A DNA stretch of 64,000 nucleotides, taken from assembly GCA_014728035.1 (NCBI GenBank), contig WJMJ01000059.1, positions 186,001 to 250,000 of the forward strand, given 5' to 3'. The DNA comes from Promethearchaeota archaeon (GTDB lineage: Archaea; Asgardarchaeota; Thorarchaeia; Thorarchaeales; Thorarchaeaceae). The translations under genes and the position numbers were made by a program. This document shows, piece after piece, positions 49,120-58,553 of the stretch (positions within the stretch are counted from its first letter, which is position 1; every line of letters starts with the position of its first letter). The notes beneath the pieces are model-generated. The model saw only the letters and a program-made list of their open reading frames with translations. It was not told the DNA's origin and did not search any database.

Positions 49120-49976
49120 AAATTTGGCATCCTCCCCTCTTGTATGAGGTCTGCTATTGTATTTGAAATTCTTATCAATGATTCTTGGGGTATTTCTCTC
49201 AGTCTCTCATTCCCCTCAATTCCAGCTGTGTTCTTTAGAATCAATCTACTCAAATCCGAATTCAAATCAAGTCTTTCTAACCATATTTTTAGAGCATTTC
49301 CGAGTTGCTTCTTTGGATACGGGTAGATTCCATGAACGAGTTTAAAAAATACATCTTCACTTTTTACAAACATCTTTTCTTCTCTTTTAGTTATCTTGAC
49401 AACTGTTGAGGTTACAGCTGGCTCTGGATAAAATGCATTTGATGGTACGTCCATAATCTTTTCAGCGTGGGCATAGTATTGAAAATCAATTGTCAATCTG
49501 GAATATTTTCTTGATCCGGGCTTGGCTACTAAACGGTCGGCAAATTCTTTCTGGTACATAAGTATAGCTACCTCAAAATCTATTTTTTTCAATATCCGAA
49601 AAGTGATTTCGGAAGAAATAGAATATGGCAGATTTGCTACTACTTTGTTTATTCTGGGGAAATCCACCTCAAGTGCATCACCTTCAATTATTGCAACATG
49701 ATTTTGGTGTTCAAATAGATCCTTAAGTGCTTGTACAAGACCAGTTTCTATCTCAATAATGAATAATTTTTGAGCGTATTTTGCCAACCACTCGGAGAGA
49801 ATTCCTAACCCTCCTCCAATTTCAAGGACAATATCACTATCAGAAATTTTGGCAGCATCAACTATTTTTTTAGCTACATATCTATTTGTTAGAAAGCTTT
49901 GCCCTCGTTTCTTATCTGGTCTGACTGAATATTTTTGTAGCAGAGAATATATCTCTTTTTTTGACAGGAAACTCAC
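49116..49976 (-). CDS. ksgA: 16S rRNA adenine dimethyltransferase (KsgA/Dim1)
   Basis: This 286-residue enzyme dimethylates the two adenines in the 3'-terminal helix of 16S rRNA. Motifs are KKRGQSFLTN, VLEIGGGLGILSEWL (I) and VVANLPYSISSEITF (IV, NLPY). The C-terminal helical domain is present. It lies between DUF655 and HemK2 in the conserved L21e-rpoF-DUF655-ksgA-hemK order. Confidence 0.96.
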   Translation of the reverse strand: MSFLSKKEIYSLLQKYSVRPDKKRGQSFLTNRYVAKKIVDAAKISDSDIVLEIGGGLGILSEWLAKYAQKLFIIEIETGLVQALKDLFEHQNHVAIIEGDALEVDFPRINKVVANLPYSISSEITFRILKKIDFEVAILMYQKEFADRLVAKPGSRKYSRLTIDFQYYAHAEKIMDVPSNAFYPEPAVTSTVVKITKREEKMFVKSEDVFFKLVHGIYPYPKKQLGNALKIWLERLDLNSDLSRLILKNTAGIEGNERLREIPQESLIRISNTIADLIQEGRMPNL

Positions 49977-49984
49977 CTTGCAAT

Positions 49985-50590
49985 TTACCGTCTAGCAGCT
50001 TCTTCTATTCGCGGAGGGGGGCGAACAAACAGATATCTCTTTTCTTCTTCTCGCAGCTCTTTCATAATTCTTGAAATTATGACCTTCTTTGGGTCTTGCA
50101 GTTTCGTCCGGTCCGCAATATCATCAAAACTTTTGAAGGGCATATTCTTCCTCTCTTCGAGTATTGCCCACATCAATGTCGATCCTATTCCGGGTAGAAG
50201 TTGAAGTGAATGCATTCGTGTGGTAAGAGGTTTTGCCTCGTTAAAAAATTGAACAAATTTTTGCTCATGTTTTGTAACAATAATTTCAACAACAAGAGGA
50301 AGCTCGGCACCACTCTCGGGAGATAAATCTTCAAATGAGATTCGCCTCTTAACATGGTCTATCTTACTTTTTACATCACGCTTTAAAACAACTCTTTCAT
50401 GTGGCCGCAGTTTTTTTCCTCTTTTTGGAGCAAGTTCTAATAGTGTGAAATGGGATTCTCCTACTGCTTGAATTACAGTTTCACCTCTAGGCCTAGAATC
50501 ACGTAAGAATGTTTTAGGTGCGACAACTGCCAAAATATACGCGTGTGACTCTAACATCCTGTTTTGAGATTCGTCCATTCTTTTTAACAC
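49985..50590 (-). CDS. DUF655 protein
   Basis: This protein of about 200 residues is archaea-specific. An OB-like part (about 15-115) has ESHAYILAVVAPK and FTLLELAPKRGKKLRPHERV. A helix-hairpin-helix part (about 125-185) has LQLLPGIGSTLMWAILEERK and KSFDDIADR. Its function is not known; the domains suggest nucleic-acid binding. The start may be ATG 50578. It sits between rpoF and ksgA, as in most archaea. Confidence 0.9.
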   Translation of the reverse strand: MLKRMDESQNRMLESHAYILAVVAPKTFLRDSRPRGETVIQAVGESHFTLLELAPKRGKKLRPHERVVLKRDVKSKIDHVKRRISFEDLSPESGAELPLVVEIIVTKHEQKFVQFFNEAKPLTTRMHSLQLLPGIGSTLMWAILEERKNMPFKSFDDIADRTKLQDPKKVIISRIMKELREEEKRYLFVRPPPRIEEAARR

Positions 50591-50686
50591 ACCTTACGTT
50601 TTCAGGCCACATTATGAACTATGTATACTGTTTCGGATAAAAAGTATCCGGCTTACGAAAGCTATTATTCCAGTACAGATTAAAAA

Positions 50687-51019
50687 TCAGGTTTTGCTTG
50701 CCATAATCTCAACAATTTCAGCGTATTGTTCATCAGTGAGTTCGACACTTCGGGGATCCAGTATTGTCTTTAGTTCTTCTTCAGTAGTAGGTGCAAGATT
50801 GATTACCTGAACAGCTTGAGAGCGGGTGATCTCGTAGTTTTTCATGAGGCGTTCTACCAATTTGACTGATTCTACCGGTGCAAATTTTGAAAAAGTTGAA
50901 GAGTGTTCAAGTGTTATCGATTGCTGAAACGATAATTCTCCATCTTTACTCCTCTTTGAGAGAATCTTCTTTACCATTGGTAATGGAATTTCTTCCTTGC
51001 TAATTATTTCCCTTGGCAT
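50687..51019 (-). CDS. rpoF: RNA polymerase subunit F (Rpb4)
   Basis: This 110-residue protein is the archaeal Rpb4 homologue; it pairs with RpoE (Rpb7) in the polymerase stalk. The C-terminal HRDC-like part AVQVINLAPTTEEELKTIL and EQYAEIVEIM is diagnostic. It follows L21e by 10 nt. Confidence 0.94.
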   Translation of the reverse strand: MPREIISKEEIPLPMVKKILSKRSKDGELSFQQSITLEHSSTFSKFAPVESVKLVERLMKNYEITRSQAVQVINLAPTTEEELKTILDPRSVELTDEQYAEIVEIMASKT

Positions 51020-51029
51020 GTTGTATGAT

Positions 51030-51326
51030 TCAGCCCCTATTAGGTCTTAGATGTTCTGGTCTTATAATTAGTTTCTTCATAGCTTTGCCAAGACTGACAT
51101 CAATCTCATATGCTCTTCCTCTTTTACCAGTGATGACTCCTGTTCTTCCGTGATATCGTCGATGGGGCATTCCCTTGTGGAAGCCTGGATCTATCACTAT
51201 ATCTACTCTCTGACCAATCTCATAATCGATTAGCACGTTGCTTAGAGGTTGAAGACCTCTGCTACGTACTTTTTTGCTCATCAGACTTCTTGTTCTTGCA
51301 CGGAAACCATGACTTTTCTTGACCAT
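51030..51326 (-). CDS. rpl21e: Ribosomal protein L21e
   Basis: This is a 98-residue L21e (MVKKSHGFRARTRSLMSKK) with the KOW-like VDIVIDPGFHKGMPHRRYHG segment. ATG 51326 is set by AGGTGA five bases upstream; a GTG at 51335 lies in that site. It heads the L21e-rpoF-DUF655-ksgA-hemK2 operon. Confidence 0.96.
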   Translation of the reverse strand: MVKKSHGFRARTRSLMSKKVRSRGLQPLSNVLIDYEIGQRVDIVIDPGFHKGMPHRRYHGRTGVITGKRGRAYEIDVSLGKAMKKLIIRPEHLRPNRG

Positions 51327-51413
51327 GGAACTCACCTGTCTTGGCTATTGAGTTGGCCTTTTCAAAATAGTAGTTTGAGAGACCAAGTCCTGAAAAACCT
51401 CCGGGGTCAACAC

Positions 51414-52784
51414 TTAAGCATTATGGTCTGGTTTGCCAGTGTAAATTGCAGTCACATTTAGTTCTGTACACAGACAGGGTGTTTCTAATACCTCTGTTAG
51501 TGATGGCTTTGTTCTTCCCTCGTCTCCTGAGATTAGCTCTTTGATGTACGTACCACCTTGCACTTTGAAAGAACCTTCAAGAAGTAGTTTTTCTTTTCTT
51601 TTCAGTTTTATTTCATATACATGTTTGACCCGAACAAGGTCACTTCTCCGGTGTGCCACTCTATTTGGTGTACGCTGTTCTATTTCTATATCTTTGAATC
51701 GTTTTTCTGCAATTCTCAGTAGCTCTTCTGATATCTCTTTTTCAGTTGAGATTGATGCAACATACTCTTTGATATTTTCAGAAGCATCTTTCTTCAAGTC
51801 TTGGGCTCGTGACCTTTCAGAAAACTCAAGGTCATGCACCTCTATCTTACCATATGCTTCTTTGTTGATTTCATGTGCAAGAACTTCAAGATTCAATTTT
51901 CGTTTCTTTGGCTCTGAAAGCTCTAATACAAAAGGTCTACCATCACCTAGCATTAGCGCATCGATGTCTTCTCGTCCTGCAGCATGAACTTTGAATCGAG
52001 CTGCGTGGGCAATTTTTACAGCAGGTTTTCCGATGTATTCAGATACAGAGTCCAGATACCTACGTCCCGTTCCATCACATTCCTCACATCCTTTTCCTTT
52101 GCATTCACCGCAATCCCACCTACTTTGTGGTATTCCTCTTTCCAATTTACGGTATTTTCCAAAAATGAATAAGGGATTCACCTGTAGACTGATTTGATCT
52201 TTCAACATGTCGTAGATAACAACTATTTCCGGCTTTGAGAAGTCGACTTCTCTTTTCAGCTTTTCAAATAGTTTCTTTCCAAATTCTCGATTGAATGATG
52301 ATTTCAATGGTTCGCTATTCAGAAGGTTGTATCTTGCGCATATTTCATCCTGCCTTTCTACGAGTTGGGGAAATGGGACACTCCCAACCAAAAATGTGTC
52401 AAACTCGTAATCTTGCAGAATCTCATCAACTTCATTTGTTATTCTTGGAATTCTCTCAAATACCGAGTCATCTTTAGTACAAAGATGACAGGTTTCTTTC
52501 AGCTCAAATGGAATGCCTGCATCCTTAGCTAATCTTCGGGCCGATTTCATCATACCATTTCCTGCAAGAATCTGGAGATATTCTGATGCCTTTTTTCTAT
52601 CTCCTCCTCTCAGAAATTCGTCTCCTATCATTAACAGAACCAATTTGATAGATCTTCCTCTTTGGATATTGGTTGTTCCAGTTGCTAACCATGCGAATAA
52701 TCTCCCCAAGCATTCATTGCAGAGTGGATATTCATTCAGAATGGTCTTCGAAACATCTATCATCGTATCGGTCATTTCATCCAT
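51414..52784 (-). CDS. pus10: tRNA pseudouridine synthase Pus10
   Basis: This 456-residue archaeal Pus10 makes pseudouridine 54/55 in the T-loop of tRNA. The N-terminal zinc-binding LCNECLGR (with a CHLC pair further on) and THUMP-like region are followed by CGECKGKGCEECDGTG and the catalytic HAAGREDIDALMLGDGRPFVLE. Because some tRNAs in this window carry T-loop introns, Pus10 here would act after splicing. It lies upstream of L21e on the same strand. Confidence 0.93.
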   Translation of the reverse strand: MDEMTDTMIDVSKTILNEYPLCNECLGRLFAWLATGTTNIQRGRSIKLVLLMIGDEFLRGGDRKKASEYLQILAGNGMMKSARRLAKDAGIPFELKETCHLCTKDDSVFERIPRITNEVDEILQDYEFDTFLVGSVPFPQLVERQDEICARYNLLNSEPLKSSFNREFGKKLFEKLKREVDFSKPEIVVIYDMLKDQISLQVNPLFIFGKYRKLERGIPQSRWDCGECKGKGCEECDGTGRRYLDSVSEYIGKPAVKIAHAARFKVHAAGREDIDALMLGDGRPFVLELSEPKKRKLNLEVLAHEINKEAYGKIEVHDLEFSERSRAQDLKKDASENIKEYVASISTEKEISEELLRIAEKRFKDIEIEQRTPNRVAHRRSDLVRVKHVYEIKLKRKEKLLLEGSFKVQGGTYIKELISGDEGRTKPSLTEVLETPCLCTELNVTAIYTGKPDHNA

Positions 52785-52840
52785 TGGATACAGGCCCCAG
52801 AAAAAACAGCGGTGTTTCCTTCATAAAGGCAGTTGTTTGA

Positions 52841-54043
52841 CTAGAGGGGAATTCTTAGATAACGAATTGCCTTCAGTCCCGCAAGGAACGTTTTAGGGTT
52901 TCCTAGTAATTTTGCTATCACTCTTCCTTGCCTATCCATATCGCCCTCTTTTTTCACGGTGCTTACAAGTCCTAAATCAGCGGCATCACCAATTAGAGAA
53001 TCCAGTCCCTTATTGGAAAGTGAACCTATCAATTTCTGAACCAAATACATTAATCGTAAATCATTCATCAGAGATTTTCTCCATATTTTTTCAAACTTCT
53101 CTAGATGTGTCTGCCCTCCTGAGTCAGCTTCTAGGGATTGAGCAATGTGTTTCCCAGCCAATCTAGCTACTTTACCGCCCAAAATCACACCCCCTCCTGT
53201 AGTTGCTTTAACAATTCCTGCAGCATCTCCAACCACAACAAAATTACTTCCTATTGTTTTCTTGATTGGTTTTCCTACTAATACTATACCTCCAAAACCT
53301 CTTTCAACTGTGGCATTTCGAAGACGCTTCTTTAAAATCGGGTGATGCGAAATTGCAGATTTTAGTCTTATTTTGCTATAATCTCTAGCTGCCAGTCCAA
53401 CTCTAGCTCTTCTTTCTCCAAGTGGAATTAACCAACAGAAGAATCCTGGTGCTACACGATTGTCATAATACATTTCGACCAAGTCTTCATGAGCATCGAC
53501 ATTTTTCAACTCAAATTGATATGCTGGCATTTTGCTTTTTCTTGGGACTGAATAAAAACCGATAGATCTTGATATGTAACATCTTACACCCTCCGCATTA
53601 ACGACTCTTCTTGAAGATATCTTTTCTTTTGATTCCTTTTGCTTAATATGTGCAATCCACTCAGTTTCATTGTTAACAATCTTTGTGACTTGAGAACTGG
53701 TTTTAATTTGTACACCTGTATGATGTGCTTTATCAGCTAGCCATCTATCAAATGCAATACGATCCACAACAAAGGCTTCTCGCTTTCCTCTTTCGATTAA
53801 TATTGATTTTCCAGATGGTGAAAATATGCGTGCTCCTGATACATGATTCTGAATTACATCTTTAGGCAGCTTGAGACCGAGTTCTTGTATACCGGATGTA
53901 CTAAGGAGACCTGCACAATGGTCCGGTTTACCTATTGCTGGATGCTCTTCGAAAATCAATACTTTGTGTCCTCTACTTGCAGCATCGATTGAGGCAAGGA
54001 TACCAGCAGGTCCAGCACCAATGACTGTTACATCAGCTTTCAG
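52841..54043 (-). CDS. Geranylgeranyl reductase family flavoprotein, CTG start
   Basis: The first usual start in frame (TTG at 53959) would remove the FAD site. Reading from CTG at 54043 gives MKADVTVIGAGPAGILAS, which supplies GxGxxG (Gly9, Gly11, Gly14). An in-frame TAA lies two codons before it, and GAGGAG is 6 nt upstream of the CTG. The full protein has 400 residues. It is a digeranylgeranylglycerophospholipid reductase-type enzyme (FVVVGDAAGIVKATTGGG in the FAD ribityl motif) that saturates archaeal lipid chains. Confidence 0.88.
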   Translation of the reverse strand: MKADVTVIGAGPAGILASIDAASRGHKVLIFEEHPAIGKPDHCAGLLSTSGIQELGLKLPKDVIQNHVSGARIFSPSGKSILIERGKREAFVVDRIAFDRWLADKAHHTGVQIKTSSQVTKIVNNETEWIAHIKQKESKEKISSRRVVNAEGVRCYISRSIGFYSVPRKSKMPAYQFELKNVDAHEDLVEMYYDNRVAPGFFCWLIPLGERRARVGLAARDYSKIRLKSAISHHPILKKRLRNATVERGFGGIVLVGKPIKKTIGSNFVVVGDAAGIVKATTGGGVILGGKVARLAGKHIAQSLEADSGGQTHLEKFEKIWRKSLMNDLRLMYLVQKLIGSLSNKGLDSLIGDAADLGLVSTVKKEGDMDRQGRVIAKLLGNPKTFLAGLKAIRYLRIPL

Positions 54044-54124
54044 TTTTTACTCCTCAAATCCTCCTCGATAAGACCCTTTTTATCTGTCACCACTGGTGAA
54101 ATACTGTTTCTGGAGAATCACGTT

Positions 54125-54493
54125 ATGCCAAGACATCAATTTACGTACAAACAAGTCATTGTCGTACGAACTGATTTGGATATGAGTAAAGGTAAGACTG
54201 CTGTACAGGTTGCTCATGGGTCTTTGAGTGCGTCTGAGCGTGCACGTGGAAAAACAAATGATATTTGGAAAGCATGGTTTCGGGAGGGCCAGAAAAAGGT
54301 CGCACTAAAAGTTCGTTCTGAAGACGATTTAAAGACATTAATATCCCAAGCGATACAGGCTGACTTACCATATGCAATGATTAGAGATGCTGGAATGACC
54401 GAACTACCTCCTGGTACGGTTACGGTTATTGGTATAGGCCCGGCACTAGCAGAGAAAATAGACAAAATCACAGGCGATCTCAAGTTATTGTGA
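54125..54493 (+). CDS. pth2: Peptidyl-tRNA hydrolase (Pth2)
   Basis: This 122-residue enzyme has the Pth2 signature: QVIVVRTDLDMSKGKTAVQVAHGSLSA at the start, KVALKVRSEDDLKTL, and IRDAGMTELPPGTVTVIGIGPA at the end. It releases tRNA from stalled peptidyl-tRNA. It overlaps truD by 4 nt. Confidence 0.97.
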   Translation: MPRHQFTYKQVIVVRTDLDMSKGKTAVQVAHGSLSASERARGKTNDIWKAWFREGQKKVALKVRSEDDLKTLISQAIQADLPYAMIRDAGMTELPPGTVTVIGIGPALAEKIDKITGDLKLL

Positions 54494-55857
54494 GTGGAAA
54501 TACGTTGAAAGAAGCAAACCCCTTTGAAAAAACTCTAGGTATAGAACTATATTCTACTGATTTTCCAGGCATGAATGGTAGAATAAAAAGTTGTTATGAA
54601 GATTTCATAGTGACAGAAATTTCTCCCGAGGAACGTACACTTCGAATCAAGAATATGGAAACTCTCAATGATTGGCACGGTGCAATTGATACACTAATTG
54701 AAGGAGAACGAGACCGTTTTGTTCGATTTATTATGCAAAAAAGTGGATTGTCCACAATGGATGTCGCCCATATATTGGCATCCGAACTGAATATCCCTCG
54801 ACACTTGATTAATTATGCTGGATTGAAAGATAAACGAGCTGTCACAGCACAATTCATGTCGATTCCTGCAAGCAGTGCTGAAATGCTGCCCAAATGCAGA
54901 TTATCCAGAATTCTCATTAGAGAAATGGAGTATACTCATCATCCAGTAAATATTGGCGACCTATGGGGAAACCGTTTTAAAATCCATTTTAGAGAAATTG
55001 ATTCTCCAATCGAAGAAGCTATGGAGCATGCTAGTTCTCTTTCTACTACGCCTCTCTTAAACTACTTTGGTGTTCAACGATTTGGCGTCACTCGTCCTTT
55101 CACACATCGTGTTGGAAAGGCTTTGATAAATAGAGATTACGAAAAAGCTGTAATGATAATGTTGACTGAAACCAGCAAGTACGAGCCTGTTGAACTAACT
55201 GAAACTCGAACAAAACTTGCAGAAGACTTCACCCCCTCAGAGGAATTGCTAGATGTGTTTCCCAAGAGCCAAAGATATGAGCGTAGGATTATCAAGCATT
55301 TAATCAAACATCCTAATGATTTCAAACGTGCAATATTGAAAATTCCACCACGGATTTTGACAATCTTCATCCATGCATATCAGTCATACTTGTTCAATCG
55401 GTTAATTAGTCAACGTGCAAGAAATGAAATGCCTTTGGAATTTCCTATTGTTGGCGATTTCTTGATACGGCTCGATACTACTCACTCAGGACGTGACTCG
55501 TGGATTTTTGTAACAGAAAGAAAACTTGAATCATGTATGGATCTTATCGCATCTGGTGAATATGGATTAGCAATGCCTATTCCTGGATATGCAACTAAAA
55601 CACCCCCGTCTGAACAAACTGATATGCTTAAGACTCTCCTGAAATCTGAACAGATTAGCCTGATTGCTTTTCGCAATCCCGAACATCGCTCATTAAATTC
55701 TCCGGGTGGTTTGCATCTATTATCTGTTCACCCACTTCAATTGAATGTCGAAGGAGTAGATAATCAACTTATTCTTGAGTTTTCACTTCGAAAAGGCTCT
55801 TATGCAACAATTGTTATGCGTGAACTGATGAAAAATCATCCAATTAATCGAGTATAG
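54490..55857 (+). CDS. truD: tRNA pseudouridine synthase TruD
   Basis: This 455-residue TruD makes pseudouridine 13 in tRNA. The catalytic Asp lies in INYAGLKDKRAVTAQ, and LLNYFGVQRFG is the family's second conserved block; a TRUD insert domain follows (about 190-330). It starts at GTG 54490, overlapping the pth2 stop, so translation is coupled. Confidence 0.94.
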   Translation: MSGNTLKEANPFEKTLGIELYSTDFPGMNGRIKSCYEDFIVTEISPEERTLRIKNMETLNDWHGAIDTLIEGERDRFVRFIMQKSGLSTMDVAHILASELNIPRHLINYAGLKDKRAVTAQFMSIPASSAEMLPKCRLSRILIREMEYTHHPVNIGDLWGNRFKIHFREIDSPIEEAMEHASSLSTTPLLNYFGVQRFGVTRPFTHRVGKALINRDYEKAVMIMLTETSKYEPVELTETRTKLAEDFTPSEELLDVFPKSQRYERRIIKHLIKHPNDFKRAILKIPPRILTIFIHAYQSYLFNRLISQRARNEMPLEFPIVGDFLIRLDTTHSGRDSWIFVTERKLESCMDLIASGEYGLAMPIPGYATKTPPSEQTDMLKTLLKSEQISLIAFRNPEHRSLNSPGGLHLLSVHPLQLNVEGVDNQLILEFSLRKGSYATIVMRELMKNHPINRV

Positions 55858-55861
55858 ATTC

Positions 55862-56443
55862 TCAAAACCGTCTTCGGCTGGCAAACTCTTTCATTTTTTC
55901 ATCAAAAGCATCTTCAGGCTTCTCATCCGTTTGCACTCTTTCGTCTTGATACTGAAATATCACAGATTGTCCCATTATAGCGGATACAATCTTTCGCAAG
56001 TCGGATTTGGTGTAATCAATTCTATCTCTATCTTCAGTCCTGAGCATAACGATACTCTCTTTCTCACCGTTTGGAAGATAGAGGCTATTAACACCCACTT
56101 CAACTGCGGGATAGATTAATTCGCGAACAAGAGATCTCAGCTTGACCGGGCCTTCAAAAATCATAACCGATCCATATAGATTTTCCATTTCGCCAATTAG
56201 GTCAATCTGGTCTTTAAGTTGCTCAGCCTGTTTTTTCTTCACAATAATGATTATTTTACCTGCTGTCTTGATAGCTCTTCTGAAGGATAAATCTTCAATC
56301 TCTGGATAATCTTCAACTCTCTCTAATATCCATTTTGAGAAATCTATATCGAATTGAGTAATCTCTCCTCTATCTAATTTCCCTTGGCAGTTTGGACACA
56401 ACATATCCGTTTCGAGATCAAACTTACAGACTGGTAAACGCAT
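55862..56443 (-). CDS. Zinc-ribbon plus KH (NusA-like) protein
   Basis: This 193-residue protein opens with CKFD...CPNC (Cys6, Cys16, Cys19), a likely zinc site. Two NusA-like KH-type segments follow (KTAGKIIIIVKKKQAEQLKDQIDLIGEM, and VGVNSLYLPNGEKESIVML with DLRKIVSAIMGQSVIFQY). It resembles archaeal NusA-related RNA-binding proteins. Convergent with truD, 4 bp apart. Confidence 0.6.
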   Translation of the reverse strand: MRLPVCKFDLETDMLCPNCQGKLDRGEITQFDIDFSKWILERVEDYPEIEDLSFRRAIKTAGKIIIIVKKKQAEQLKDQIDLIGEMENLYGSVMIFEGPVKLRSLVRELIYPAVEVGVNSLYLPNGEKESIVMLRTEDRDRIDYTKSDLRKIVSAIMGQSVIFQYQDERVQTDEKPEDAFDEKMKEFASRRRF

Positions 56444-56512
56444 TTCAAAGGCCTCGTTGAACGATTGTTCCTATTTCTGTTGGTTCGTTCAATTAACCAT
56501 ATGAAATTTGTG

Positions 56513-56887
56513 TTAGTCAACTTTTGCCAATGTAATATCTATGGTACTTACGTTCAAATCGCTACCCTTGTCTGTTTTGACAGTAGTAGTGTCGATTATT
56601 ATCTCCTTTACTTCGAGGTCTGTAATGAATCTATGTCGTGTTATTTCTGCCACATCAACAGCACGACTTATCAGTCGTCCTCTTGCCTTGATGACTACTT
56701 CTTCCGCTCCTTTGTTGAATAGTGTCACACACGCTAGAACATAACTCATTACGTTCTTGTTACCTACAAGTATTACGTTGCCATTTCTGTCGTCTTTGTC
56801 TGATTTTGATGTATCTTTGTTTTCTGTTTCTGGTGTCACCAATAGACTCTCCGCACACTCGCTCGCAATCTCTCTCCGGTCTAACAC
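56513..56887 (-). CDS. alba: Alba chromatin/RNA-binding protein with N-terminal extension
   Basis: Residues from about 37 are a normal Alba: [36 protein letters not shown], then [15 protein letters not shown]. Alba coats DNA and RNA as dimers. The N-terminal 35 residues (from GTG 56887) are an acidic and hydrophilic extension with [14 protein letters not shown]-like composition that most Alba proteins lack. The lysine usually acetylated near the N-terminus is replaced by the extension. Confidence 0.88.
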   Translation of the reverse strand: MLDRREIASECAESLLVTPETENKDTSKSDKDDRNGNVILVGNKNVMSYVLACVTLFNKGAEEVVIKARGRLISRAVDVAEITRHRFITDLEVKEIIIDTTTVKTDKGSDLNVSTIDITLAKVD

Positions 56888-57028
56888 AAAGATAGAATTA
56901 TCAGATATAGATTTCGCTTAATATATTGTATTATCTTTTTATTAATTGGAGAAATACGTTTTAGCTTTCTGTCATTCAGTAATGTTTTTGTGGTTTATGA
57001 TTGGGTTTCTTGGTGGATGTATTATTAG

Positions 57029-58297
57029 ATGGCACAAATCACCTTTTTGGGATCAACCAGGAATATAGGACGTGCTGGATTTTTCATAGAAGAAAATGAT
57101 GAAAGCATGCTAGTAGATTATGGTGTACAGTTTGGAAATCCTCCTACTTTTCCTGACATGATACCTATCGATGGTCTACAGGGTGTAGCTCTTACACATG
57201 CTCATCTCGACCACTCGGGTGGTCTTCCTATTGTTCTATCTAAGGACCGAGGAATTTCATTATTTTGTACGCCTGCAAGTCGAGACCTCACGATTCTATT
57301 ACTTCGTGATATGATCAAAATATCACGAGGTCGATTACCATATGATAGAAAAGATGTTACAAAGGTTCGTCGCCAATGCCAAGCGACTCCATATGAAAAT
57401 ACTGTGCCTCTAGGGCGACATTTTGAAATGACCCTTTTCAATGCAGGACATATCCCTGGCAGTGCAATGGTTTCTGTACGTGTTGATGGGAAACGCATCT
57501 TATTCACTGGCGATTTTAATGCTACAGAATCACAGCTTACACCCGGAGCAAGAGTCAATCTTCCAAAACATGATGTTGTGGTAACCGAAAGCACCTATGC
57601 TCAACGAATCAATCCCGATCGTGAAGAGATTGAAAAATCATTGATTGATGCCACTATTGAAACACTCGAACGTGGTGGAACTGTATTGATTCCTGCATTT
57701 GCAGTTGGGCGCAGCCAAGAAATAATGTGTATATTGGAGAAACACAAATTACCGAATAAATATCCGATTTATGTTGACGGAATGGCTAGGAAAGTGAATG
57801 ATATTCTTGTTCGTCATCCTGAATATCTTCAGAGTCCTCAGGCATTTTCACGAGCTGTATCTCGAACTCATGAGATTCGTGATAATAGGGATCGAAATCG
57901 CGCAATGAATGCTGGTGGTGTAATTATCTCTCCAGCTGGAATGCTTAAGGGTGGTGCATCTCATGTGTATTTCAAACGTCTGCATGATGACCCTCGAAAT
58001 TCAATTATTTTAGTAAGTTTTCAAATTCCTGGAACTCCTGGTGCTGAATTACTCGCTACTAAAACAGTAGAAGTCGGAAGAAAACGATTCGATGTCAAAG
58101 CTGATGTGCAACAGTTCCATTTATCCTCTCACTCGGATTCTAAGGGTCTAGTCAAAATGCTCACAAATATTCCTGGAAATCCAGAGTTCTATTTAGTTCA
58201 CGGAGAATCTGAATCCTGCGACATCCTTGCTGAAAATCTGCAGAAAATGGGACGAAAAGCAACAGTGCCCGAGAAAAACGAGGCTTTTGAGGTTTAG
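57029..58297 (+). CDS. aCPSF2 beta-CASP ribonuclease
   Basis: This 422-residue metallo-beta-lactamase/beta-CASP protein lacks KH domains, which marks the aCPSF2 group rather than aCPSF1. Metal motifs are THAHLDHSGGLP, NAGHIPGSAM and the GDFNATES aspartate; HLSSHSD and LVHGESES close the active site. It acts in RNA processing or decay. The stop overlaps convergent L38e by 4 nt. Confidence 0.92.
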   Translation: MAQITFLGSTRNIGRAGFFIEENDESMLVDYGVQFGNPPTFPDMIPIDGLQGVALTHAHLDHSGGLPIVLSKDRGISLFCTPASRDLTILLLRDMIKISRGRLPYDRKDVTKVRRQCQATPYENTVPLGRHFEMTLFNAGHIPGSAMVSVRVDGKRILFTGDFNATESQLTPGARVNLPKHDVVVTESTYAQRINPDREEIEKSLIDATIETLERGGTVLIPAFAVGRSQEIMCILEKHKLPNKYPIYVDGMARKVNDILVRHPEYLQSPQAFSRAVSRTHEIRDNRDRNRAMNAGGVIISPAGMLKGGASHVYFKRLHDDPRNSIILVSFQIPGTPGAELLATKTVEVGRKRFDVKADVQQFHLSSHSDSKGLVKMLTNIPGNPEFYLVHGESESCDILAENLQKMGRKATVPEKNEAFEV

Positions 58298-58509
58298 ACC
58301 TCTTCAGCCTTGGTTCGAGCTTCAATAATTTGGCACTTGACTTGTTGAAGCACTTCTTCGGCTTTCTGTGGTTCAAGGACCAGAGTATAAAGATATCTTG
58401 CTGTGCGAAGTTTGAGCTTTACTTGATCGCTTGTCCTTCTCACACGACATTCGACGGCATCCTCCGTCATTTCAAGGAACTTGTCAACATCATAGATTTG
58501 TTTTGGCAT
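58294..58509 (-). CDS. rpl38e: Ribosomal protein L38e
   Basis: This 71-residue protein matches L38e: MPKQIYDVDKFLEMTEDA at the start, VKLKLRTARYLYTLVLEPQKAEEV in the centre (eukaryotic RPL38 has the same RYLYTLV core). L38e is patchy in archaea, found mainly in Crenarchaeota-related and Asgard lineages, which supports the placement suggested here. Confidence 0.9.
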   Translation of the reverse strand: MPKQIYDVDKFLEMTEDAVECRVRRTSDQVKLKLRTARYLYTLVLEPQKAEEVLQQVKCQIIEARTKAEEV

Positions 58510-58553
58510 GATTCGGGCCTCTTGTATTGATTAGCGTCTATGACCAGGATTAG

